The notes under the pieces: model-generated
The model's input: the letters and a program-made list of their open reading frames with translations, nothing else
Databases searched by the model: none
Told to the model about the DNA's origin: nothing
Source of the DNA: Pocillopora verrucosa
Lineage: Eukaryota; Cnidaria; Anthozoa; Scleractinia; Pocilloporidae
Length of the DNA: 64,000 nt
Reading direction: 5' to 3'
Assembly: GCF_036669915.1 (NCBI RefSeq)
Contig: NC_089318.1
Coordinates: forward strand, 5,777,349-5,841,348
Position numbers and translations under genes: made by a program
In this document: piece by piece, positions 46,101 to 58,100 of the stretch
Position numbering within the stretch: the stretch's first letter is position 1
Layout: each line of letters opens with the position of its first letter

Positions 46101-49100
46101 GGGGTCTGGTGCTGATAATTATCAGTGCTAGACCCCAGCAAACCTCTGAAGAGCAAGATTTGAAGCCATTCACACTTGAAGAATGAGGTATATTCCATGT
46201 CATCCAGGCTTGAAATGAGCTTTTTGTCCCATGGCTGTAAAAACCAAGCATATTTCATGCATCCTGCAATTGTCTGAGTATTATGATTACCACTAAGACT
46301 TCAGTACTTTTGATGGATTCTGAGGGGCTCTATTGGATTGGGAGGGACTCCATTAAAAGATTCTAGTGGAGTCCATCGGACAACATTTTTACCCTTCCTG
46401 ATGTTCATCTGACTTCTGCTACTCTTTAGCCTCATGACTTCTGGCAATATTACTTCCATTGGAAGGTGTTAGGAATAGAATTTTGTTTATTCTATTGGAA
46501 AACTATGTTCTCCTTCAGAATCTACAGATATGTATGCCAACTCATTTTAAATGTTCACGTAGGTAGTGAGATGTGCATTGTAGGTAGTGAGATGTGCGTT
46601 GTGTGAAAAATGAGGGCATGCTGGCAGACCACAAAATGTTTCTCTTTGAATTGTTTTTAAAATCATTCAGATTACTAAATAGTCACAACCTACAAATTTG
46701 TTTTTTGTTAGGGACCAGTTCACAAAAGCGCAGAAAAGGAAATCAGGAGCTTTCCGATCAGCAGCTGTGATCATGAATGAATTACAGAGAAGCATTGAAG
46801 GATGGGAGGTTATTACATGATCTGTTGCCATAAAGAGTACAAAAATATTTTATTTGCCCACTTAACTTTACCCAGGGATCCAAGCCTCTGCATGACTGAA
46901 AATGTTAAGCATCCAAACTTAAAAAAATACAACTTTCAGGTCAGAAAAGTAGTTCTCAACAGTCACTGAATAACTGGTTGTATTCATATTTGATATAATG
47001 CTCAACTGAATGGCTTCAGTTTCATTAGTTTCCTTTCCATAAAATATTTCCCGAGCCTTAAATAGTTTCCATTAAAATGGTTCCTTTCAGTTACTACCAG
47101 TTACATTATGGCATGATGACAATGTGATATTCAGCATTTCACCAAAGCCTACAAAAGTAATATATAGAAAATAACTCTTTTCCAACTCTGCGATGAAAAG
47201 ACAAGTTTGGTATCAAAGAGCTAGACGCCATGCTTTCTATTAGACACTCATGTTTGTTTAGAACAATGCCTTCTCATGACTTGTTGGGTTTCTAAGCTCT
47301 TTTTTTTTTTTTTTGTATCTTTGAAGGGGAGAGATATTTCACAGTCTTGTACAGAAGTAATGAAAGGTAAGGTCAGTTGTAACTAATATGTCTTCAGCGA
47401 AGGAGGAATCACAAACTTGAATCTACACGAGTTTCTTTTTTTGGAGTTTCTATGTCTGATGTATGTAGTTTCTGATGTATGAAACTTTGATTGATCTACA
47501 TGTATGTAGCTTCTGATGTATGTAGCTTCTATGTCTGATGTATGTAGCTTCTGATGTATGGAGCTTCTATGTCTGATGTATGTAGCTTCTGATGTATGTA
47601 GCTTCTATGTCTGATGTATGTAGCTTCTGATGTATGTAGCTTCTATGTCTGATGTATGTAGCTTCTGATGTATGGAGCTTCTTCGACTGATGTACATGTA
47701 TGTAGCTTCTGATGTATGGAGCTTCTATGTCTGATGTATGTAGCTTCTGATGTATGTAGCTTCTATGTCTGATGTATGTAGCTTCTGATGTATGGAGCTT
47801 CTTCGACTGATGTACATGTATGTAGCTTCTGATGTATGGAGCTTCTATGTCTGATGTATTTAGCTTCTGATTTATGGAGCTTCTTCGACTGATGTACATG
47901 TATGTAGCTTCTGATGTATGTAGCTTCTTTGACTGATATATGTGGTTAATTTTTACTCACACAGAGGGAACCCTTGGTAAGATTCATCCAAACAAAAGGG
48001 ACACTGAAAGATATTGTTTTCTCTTGGATGGTCTTCTTATCTGTTGCAAACAGGTAATATTTTATCGTTATATATTTTGTCGCGTGTTTTTTATCGTTAA
48101 TTTGAATTTGTTGACTGACCTTCCTTTTGACAAAGTAAACCATTGACCGATGAGCAACCTTAAAAAAATGATCGACAGATTAATTGAACGACTGACTTAG
48201 TGAAGGATTCTTGTAAACTCAAGAAATGCCGTAAATAAACGCAGAATTTTTTTGGAATATTTCCCTGGACATTTGATTGAGAATTTGTTTTCAAAATAAC
48301 GAGGAAACCATTCTTCAGTAAAAGTACCTCTTTCTTTTTTGTTCGCAAAGTAATAATGAATCAATCTCCAGTTACTTTCCAAATTCTTTCACTTTCAGGC
48401 TGGGAAAAGTGCTTGATTTTCCAAGTGTACGATTACTTGTACAAACCCTATACATGCCTGACTGTCTGTGTGTATTTAAATGACTGTCTCTGTCTTTTGG
48501 TGTTTTGAATGATTGATGACTGTCTAGCCATATGACTGACTGTCTGCATAGTCAGTGTCTGACCAGCCCCTATCGGTGACTGGTTATGCGATAGAGTATG
48601 TTTGATCAGATGGGCCAACAGAAAGAGACAGGGATGTTGTATATGTGCTAGATCCCTTGCAGACTTCTCACCAGCTTGCGTTTCTGGAGGCCTCATATTT
48701 CCGAAGAAAACGCTCTTGCCCAACCATTAGTAACGAGGCCTAACCGCAAATCAAATCCATGGACATATGTTCATTCTCTGATTAAATATTATTACTAATT
48801 ATAATTAATGATCTTGTTTTCAATGAATTTTTCAGAATACAAGACTTTCATTGACAGGGCCATCACCCGAGTACCGACTGAAAGAAAAGTATTATATAAG
48901 AAAGATTGAAATCAACAATCTTGATGATACAGAAGGTAACTAGAATGCCACAGTATCTGGTCGTTTCGTACTTAGTCGTTTCGCACACATATATAGTCGA
49001 TTCGTACCCAAGTTTGAATCGGTTCGTGCCCAAACCGCTGATCGATCCTTACATTTATTCGAAATACCTCACCCGCGAGCGTGTAAACAGACGTCACTCG

Positions 49101-52100
49101 TTGCGTACGAAACGTCTCGACTGACTGGGTATGAAACGACCGCTAACCCTACCAAGTAATACCTTTGAAGGAGAAAGTGGAACCGATAAACAGAGAAAGA
49201 TGTTTTCGTCTTGTCACGAGCGTGGGACAAAGAAAAAAATTCGAGTCCCCATGAGGAATCGAACCTCAGATCTTCGCATTCCGCACTCCGATGCTCTAGC
49301 CACTGAGCCACAGAGACTCCACGGTGAGCAAGGTCTATTACGAAGTTCATATGACATGCATCCTGCATACTGCTAGGATCAGCAATGTCGAACGCGTAAT
49401 GTTTGTAGAGAATTATTTTTATCTACAAACATTCGACATTGCTGATACTAGCAGTATGCAGGATGCGTGTCACATAAACTTCGTGATAGACCTTGCTCAC
49501 CGTGGAATCTCTGTGGCTCATTGGTTAGAGCATCGGAGCGCGGAATCCCCGAAGGTCCGAGATTCGATTCCTCATAGGAACTCAGAATTTTTTCTTTGTC
49601 CCACGCTCGTGACAAGACGAAAACATCTTTCTCTCTTTTCTTTACCGAGCTCAAAACTTACCATGTCTCTTATTTCTACCTGAGAAACATTTGACCAAAT
49701 TTGCGTCATTCCTTATATCTCTCTCTACGCCGACCTCCATTTCAGGGAATCAATTAATATTGTAAGGGTTAGCCTACAATGCATGGTGTCTTATTGGGAC
49801 GATTCACGGTCGCATACTCTACAAGTCATGTTTGATTTAGAGTCAGAGTGGACGGTGGGGGTTGGGGGTAGAGAAATGTGAGAAGAAGTAATTTCAATTG
49901 CTCCACCCCCCCTCTCCTTCCTTTTGACCGTCGCTCACCCCCTGAGAGCAAATTATTTATTTCTCTCCCAGGCCTTCCGCTGCTGCGAAATCAAACATGG
50001 CAGCTATGCTTTTCACTAGAAAAATACTGAGCACTCGCTCGCCAAAATTACTCCTGCTCTGCTCTCCTCTAATTTTCACTGTAAAATGAGTTGCAGAGAC
50101 TTGTAGCTTTGCATGTCGTGTGTTAATGAAACACTAGCAAACCATCTTATGAATTAAGGGTTTTTATTTTGTTAAACCAGATGTTAAGAATGCATTTGAG
50201 ATTGTGGATAGAGATCAACCCAAGGCCGTCTTTACATGCAAGACAGAAGAGGAGAAAAACGAATGGATGTCAGTACTAATGACAATCTACATGAGAAGGT
50301 AAATGTGAGCCTTTTAAAACACGCTTTGCATTTTACGACTTCTTTTGTTCATTACACGGGATGCGCGGTGACCCGCGGCCAGCGCACTGGGCCTCAGGTC
50401 AAGAGGTCTGGGTGCGAGACCTGGCTGAGTCATCTAGTTGTGTTCTTGGGCAAGGTACTTTAGCCTCACAGTGCCTCTCTCTCCAACCAGGACAGTAAAT
50501 GGGTACGGGCGAACAGTCTGGTGGCGGTAGCTCGCGATAGACTGGAGTCCCATCCATCGCTTCATGCTATAAAAACTGGGATAAGCTCCGGGTAGATGGT
50601 GGGGGCACTTGGATCGATTGCACCTTTTACCTTTGTATATGATTCGTTTTTTTTGTCTCTGAACAGTACTCTGGACAGAATGTTGGACCATCTTCTGTTA
50701 GAAGAAGAGAAGGCAATTCCTCTTAGAATGCCGAGTCCTGAGGAGTACTGGTAAGTTCACTCACAAATTGGCGTTATTGGCACAAATTATGCAACTAACT
50801 GTTCATGGCTGGAAAATCATTTTTGAGTTTTTGGAAAACTCGTTTATTGAGTTTTCAAGTAGATTTTTTTTGATAGTTTGAGTGTTTCATTTCCCTTTCA
50901 GTTTTGCTGTCAAAGACGCCGAAGACAACATTGTGTTCGAGGATGGACAAGGGGTATGAATGACAAAATTGTGAAATGTTATTGACTCGCTCTGGCTTCT
51001 ATGTTCAGATTTTGCTAAAAGCCAAACTGGCGTCAAACTAACAAAGAAAACTAACTCCTAGTATTGCTCTGTAGCTTTCGTTTTAACCCTTTAACTCCCA
51101 AAAGTGATTAATGAGCAACTTCTTCCCACAATACCCTTGCACTATCCAGCAAACAGGTAATGAGAATACTCAAATGTATCAGGTAGTTGTTATCTTGATC
51201 TAACACCAAATTCTCGCAACTTATTTACAAGGAAATGTGTAGCAGTCAGTGGGGAGAATTAACAATCAGATCTTGGGAGTTAAAGGGTTAATGGTTATCC
51301 GCTGGGGTTTTATCCACATACAGTGGATCCCCGCCTTACGGTCATCTCGTTATTACGGCCGCCTGTTTTTTGGCCCGGCAAAATGGGCTTGCATTTTCTC
51401 AGGAAAAACTTTCTTTATTATTGTCAACAGCCAAATTTTAGAGTCGCAAACAGTAGAATCCTTTTTAATATTACCGCGTCATTACGGCCACTAGGGCTAA
51501 ATTTAGAAAACCAAAATGCCTGTGACGTGTTAATTTCATTGATCTCTGTCACTCACTAATCAAACAGCCGATTTGCTGTACAAATTTAGTAAGTAAGTAA
51601 GCAACACCCCTCCCAGTTTTCAATACAAACACGATAAAGGAGATGAATCTTGACGCTAACATCTGCTTTGGCAAATTAAGATGCGATTATGAAATGTAAC
51701 CCTGCCTTGGCCACTCCATTAGTTGGGCCCATTGGTGACCGTATTAGCGAGGTTCCACGTTGATTAAAATTTACAGCTTTCCCTGTGGGTCACACCTCAA
51801 AGTTACCTATATAGACTATTATCTAAAACCACCTGGGGTATTGAAATGTTGCGCGATAGTTTTCACTTGAATGTCCTTACAGGGATTTCAAGATTTTACC
51901 TCTGGAGTATTTTAAACAGTTTTTTCCGCCTTCGTCGCAACCTTTTTATTAAGTAGTCTGAACGGCTGATCATATCTTCTCACAGAGCACAAGTAATGCG
52001 CCGGTCATCAAAGGTGGAACATTGATAAAGTTGATTGAAAGGTTGACCCATCACAAGTATGCGGGTAAGTTTCATCCTCACAGGTTAATCAGTTTTAAAA

Positions 52101-55100
52101 CTGAATATTAATCGTCGGAGGAATTTGATCATGGAAGTTTAGAACAAATTTATGTGTGTTGAAATAGAGCTATCTTGGATTGCAATGGCTTTGCTTTTCT
52201 TCGCAACATGATCGGCACAAACAAAACTCGCGTCACTCTCAACCAATCAGATGCAAGTCTTAGACCAATCGCAAATGTGTCGCTCGCATTTTCCCGCGCT
52301 TCAGTCATTTTTCTTCGCAGTTTGGTTTCTCACTGGTTCCTTAAGAAGTTTTCTTATGTTGTTATTGGCAAATGTTATCAGCCTGGTTTGGTTTTTCAAC
52401 CTTCAGTACGAAACGCTCTATGTAGGCACTGAAAAAGCCACCTGAACGCTTTAACTACAACAGGAACAGAACATATTAAAGGAAAGAGCGAGTTCATATT
52501 AACATTGCCTGTTATTGCGAACATTTCTTAACCTTCCCGTTTCTTTAATTTTGCTGCAGATCCAACTTTTGTGAGGACTTTTCTGACCACTTACCGATCA
52601 TTCTGCAAACCAACAGAGCTCTTAGGTTATTTAATTCAGAGATATCCTTTTACATAAATTATTCACGTTACATTTTGTTTACCATCCGAGTGATAAATAT
52701 CTAAAGAAAGTACAAATTCAACGTGTGTTTACGGCTTTGGAGATTATTTCTTGCCTCTGTGAAGTTGATAACGTCTATTTAAAGATGCACATCTCAGTTA
52801 TAATGCCAGCGTAGTAGTTGTAATTAACAGTGGTGTTAAACAGTTTGAAGCTTTAACTGCATCTCACGTTTGAAATACCTGAGCCTCCCCCTAGCGAACA
52901 AGATGAATTAGCCATGGCCAGGGGGGAGCCTGTTGTGCGTGAAGACCTCAAAAGATTCAGAAAGGAATATGCCCAACCAGTGCAATTAAGGTAGGTATTT
53001 GAACGAAGAGGACATCTTTGAGGTAGTCTTCTTCGAGACATTCTAAAGAACGACACCTCTTTCAGTAGAGTTATTTATCTTGTTGCATTTTGAGATATTT
53101 TTTTTCATCTGATCAGAGTTTTAAATGTTATTCGCCATTGGGTGGACAACCACTGCTATGATTTTGAACGCGATTCGCAGCTGTTGACGAAACTCAACGA
53201 GTTCTTGGACACAGTCAATGGCAAAGCCATGAGACGCTGGGTGGAGTCTATAAAAAAAGTTATCGCCAGAAAGGTAGCAGTATTTTTTGATGAATTCTAA
53301 CTTTAGTCTCAAATCATTCTTTTCAGGCCCCTCCGACATGCTTGTTACAATTTTGGACTCCCACTGCGTCAGTCAAATAAGTTAAATTCATTCAATAAAG
53401 TTCAATGATCATTTCCTTTCCTTTCAGACGAATTCCGACAATGACATTGCTCCAGAAATTACATTTGAGAAAGAGCCGCCACCGACAGAATGGCATATAG
53501 CAGCTTGCAACGACATCGAAAGATTCGACATCCTCACCGTACGTTTGATTTGGGGAAGTTTTTATTTAACTAGAAATCAAGTGTCACAAATAAAGCGCGA
53601 TTGCAATGGCTTTGCTTCAATACGCGCTATGATTGGTTTACATAAAAACTCGCGCGCCTTCTTAGCCAACCAGATGCTAAACTGGAATTTATCACAACTC
53701 GCTAACCCGCATTTTCCCGCGCTTGAAGGCTTTTATTTCAATCTATCTAAAGTTCCCTCTGTCTCTCTGTGATTTTGCCATTTGTTCTGTTAACCTATTA
53801 TATCATGATAACTTTGGTTTTAATGTTACGACACTTAGCCAAATAGTGTCACAGGCAGTGGATTTATTCAATTTTACTTATCACTGTTTTTCCCTTGGAT
53901 AATTTTACGACCGCTTTGACCAAAGCAGTGCGTAGCTTGTCTTCAATACTTTCGTTTAGGTTTAATGATGTTTCAAACTTAATTAGTACAAACGTTGATG
54001 TATAATTTCTTATTTATTTTCCCGTAGCTGCATCCAATTGAGATTGCTCGGCAGTTAACTATCATCGAGTCAGAGCTGTACAGGTAAAAATATGTTGTCA
54101 GTAGAACAAACTGTCTTTTTTAATGGGAGATTTTTGTCGTGTTTCGAGAGAGACACTCTAATTTTCGCATTTCCTTAACCCGTTACTCGTCCAGTTTGCA
54201 CTCGCGCGCTTATATACAATTTATTTGTCCCCCAGAACTTTTCTCAAGTATCGCGTTTAGTTTCTCTTAAAACGATACGTATGAAAATTTTGGGAGACTG
54301 AAAAACTTACTGTTATTCCAAGTTATATCTCCGAGGGAAGTCTATTTTTCCTTTAGGAATACGTAATTTCTCACTGGTTTATCTCCGCTTCTCAGCGGAA
54401 AAAAAGAGTGAGGGAATGGTCGCTAGTTTGGTGGAAATTGTATCGGAAGTGAATACATGTGACGTGTTCTGCGGAAACCCGTATATTGCCTCAGATTGGT
54501 TGTTGCTAAGTTACATCAATTCGCGTGCAATTTTCAACCAGACATTTCCTGTCAATTTGGTTTTTGTTAGATAACGAATCTGTTACATCCCTTATAAAGA
54601 GGAAAAAAAATTATCACATTTTTTCAGTTTATCAATTTTTTTTTGTCAGAGCTGTCCGCCCTTCAGAACTTGTAGGAAGTGTGTGGACGAAGGAAGACAT
54701 TAAATATCTTACTTCACCGAATCTTCTGAAGATGATCCATCACACGAACAAGATCACTATGTGGTTTGAGAAGAGCATGTTGGAGTTTGCGAATTTAGAA
54801 GAGAGAGTAGCAGTTTTAAACAGAGTTATCGACATTTTAACAGTGAGTATTGAGAAACTCCCAGGATGTGCTTGTTAATTCCCCTTTCTTGCTGCTACCC
54901 ATTTCACTGTAAATGATCTACGAGAATTTGGTGCTTGATCAAGACCATAACCTTAACTTGATAAGTTTGAGTATTCTCATTACCTGTTTGGTGGATAATG
55001 TATGGATATTATAGGGAGAAGTTACACGTTAATCACTTCTGGGGGTTAAAGGGTTAACGTCTGAGCGTATGCTGACCGTGCTAAGTGCAGAAAAATAGGG

Positions 55101-58100
55101 GTGTATCCACGATTCCAGCATGTGGGAAATACATGATTTGAGAATACGATTTTGGCTTGTAAGGATATCTCTTTAATTTTTATTGTACTCTCTCTTCCAT
55201 TTTTATTTTAGGTTTTTCAAGAATTAAACAATTTCAATGGTATTCTAGAAGTAGTCAGTGCAATTAATTCGTCTCCTATCTTCAGACTTAATCACACGTT
55301 TGCAGTAAGTTTGTCACTCATTTTACTTTACTCAAACTCTGTTTTGTTACAAATTGGTAGTGTAACGGTACTGATTTCTTTCTCTTCGGTATCATCCTGT
55401 TTTCACAATGCAATGCGAGGTTTCAATTCGATTTTTGTGGACGCGAGGCAGGAAAACTGGGTCTCGTGTATCAAGTCCATCCTCATTTCCAGGGCCTCTC
55501 TTCTTCCTGTCCCCTTCCTACAATGTTTTCTTTAGCTGAGACATTAACACACATGAACTTTCCTTTTTACGTTTTTCTTCATTATTCTTCTCATAAATTC
55601 CTGCCAAAAGTGTGTTTAGGTGTCTAATGGACGTCATAAAAACAGCTGTTCAGAAAGGCGAGATTTGCCTTGCAAAGTGATTTTTCAAGGGAATTTAAGA
55701 CTATGCGTTCACTTGGTGCACCCTATTCAGTTCCTCCTGGGCTCACGTTCAAGCTTTTAGAATGAGGGTCCACCGTATTTATTCATGTTTATTGCATTTG
55801 AGGCTCATTTATTGCGTTAAATTGCGCCTGAATTCGAAGTCCCGGTGTGTAGTTGATTCTCAGTCCTACACTTCCCATTTGCTAGTATTGAACGCATTAA
55901 ATCGTGTATAACTTGACATACAAGTTCCGGTTTTTGGAAGGGCGGATAACTCTATCCACTGCGTAAATCTCTACCCGGTGGACAGCGTTGTACTCTTTTC
56001 ATCACCTATCTGTCAGATACCGAGTTATTCGGTGGAGAGTGTTTTCCTCCTTTAAGAGATCTGGACCTAGGACTATTTATGCATTCGCAAGATTTTGCTT
56101 TGTTTATGTTTCGATTTTTTCTTTTCTTCTCTGCAGGAGCTGAGCCCCAGACGGAAGCAAATTTTGGAGGAGGCGAAAGAGCTTAGCAGCGATCATTACA
56201 AGAAGTACATCGAAAAATTACGTTCCATCAACCCCCCCTGTGTGCCTTTCTTTGGTACGTTATGAGCATTTCTATTTTTGTCAATCACCCATTGCTGTGC
56301 AGGGGGGGTGGGGAATCCGAGAAGTTTTGACCAGGGGAGTGGTCAAAATTTGATTGAGAAACTCCGACATTTTAACTAGCACAATATTGTAAATAAGCAA
56401 AGAAATATTCCCAAGTAACTTGTAAATACTCTATATTGAGTAATATAATATTGTTTCCTTTGTTTACTATAGGTATGTACTTAACAAATATTCTGAAGAC
56501 TGAAGAAGGAAATCCAGATTTTCTACCCAATTATCCAAAAGGGATCATAAACTTTAGTAAGAGGTGAGATCAGAGGCCACCTTTTGATTTGAGCAGTTCT
56601 CCTAACTAGTGAAAAAAACATACGATTAATTTATTTCCCTTCTTTTTTATTGTTACTTTAAATTTTTTTGCAACAGGAGAAAAGTCGCTGAAATCACCGG
56701 TGAAATCCAACAGTATCAGAACCAGCCCTACTGTCTTCAGAAAGAGTCCTTCATTACGGTAAGAATTAACAGAATGTGTGCGCTGTCTTTGGCGGGAAAT
56801 GTCACTGAAGCGCACTCACTGGCATTGACCGTTTCTTGACTGATTGACTGAGTATGTGTAGTCTTGATAACTTTGGTTTTATCAACTGAATTGATATGTA
56901 AATTGGCCACCTTAAAGAGTTTGAGAGCTGATGCTGACCGCATTGCTTTCGACGCTCACTCGAGAATTGCTCTGTTTTGTTTTGTTGTTTTCTTTTTTCA
57001 CCTTTTAAACAACATTTTGTGTATGAATCAGAGGTTTCTGTTGCTTGTCCCTTAATTTTGTCGCCTTACAGTTTGTAACAGAGTTTGTGTTTTAATGTAG
57101 GAATATCTAGAGACGTTAGATCCGTTTGAGGGACGAAGTGACAAAGAAATGGAAGACTACCTGTACGACTTGTCTCTGGAAATCGAGCCACGAAACTGTA
57201 GACAGCTTGTCAAGCATGTAAGTGTATATGTTGTGCATTAAACCTTTTACACCTTAGCGCCAGTGTACACATTCTTCATACTGTTCCCCACACATTTCCT
57301 AAGGTGCTGACAAGGAGAATTTGTTTAACATCAAGAGCTTAAGGAGGATTCGAGTGTGACATTGTAAGGAGATGTAAGTCACTCTTTGAGGTCAAAGGGT
57401 CAATTTCTTTCTTTTTCCTCCGCGAATCTTCGAACAAAAAGACCCTAGTAAGCTTTCGTCTGGTGTGTTGTTATCGTTTTCTGAAGGTTTTTTGGCTTTT
57501 TTACCGTTTCAGCCTCGCAAGACGGACATTTCCCTCAGATCGCCAGGCACAAGGCCGAGTTATCTACAGTCTCGTCTGTCAATCACATCTCAGACATCTT
57601 TGAGAAGAAGCGCCTCTCAAGCTTCGTACATTTTCTTACCAGACAGCGACATGTTTCCTTCAACGACGTCGCTATCTCCGAGCACCCCAAGGACGCCTTT
57701 GTCAACGATTTCCTTCCTGCCCCCTGACAGCGTCTCGGAAACGATTTCCGAATCTCCGTTGCTTGAAGACACAGAACCCGACTATGTTAACATCGAGAAC
57801 TTTCCGGAGCAAGAGCCTCCGCCTGATATACCTCCGAGAAAACCTTCGAATCAGACAAAACATCGTGCGGCGTCGGTGAATGGCGATAGGCCTTCCGAAC
57901 ATGTGACTTCGCCTGTACGTCGGCAAATGTCGGATATTATTCCAAGTATCCCTCGAAAACCAACTAAGTCAGTGACAATAGATAGGTGTCAGAACATTGC
58001 TCAAGATGACGACGATGCCCCTCCAATACCCCCAAGGGAACCAAATAGGGGGCCTCGTCGAATTCCACCTCCGATTCCCCCTAGGGTACCCGGAGGGCAT

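Noticed and set aside
47567..47899. 110-codon open frame on the minus strand
   Set aside because: It is the 38-bp minisatellite read in an open frame; the protein is a repeat of HTSE/YIR-type words with no family resemblance.
47456..47945. Possible CRISPR-like array
   Set aside because: Units are contiguous with no unique spacers, in a eukaryotic intron.
52621..52650. GT donor within CTCTTAGGTTATTT for SOS exon 21
   Set aside because: It would drop LGYLIQR and break the phase with exon 22; the AT-AC pair keeps both family sequence and frame.
57465..57512. Extension of the SOS last exon upstream
   Set aside because: The open frame continues, but a clear pyrimidine tract and CAG lie just before 57513, and exon 31 joins there in phase.
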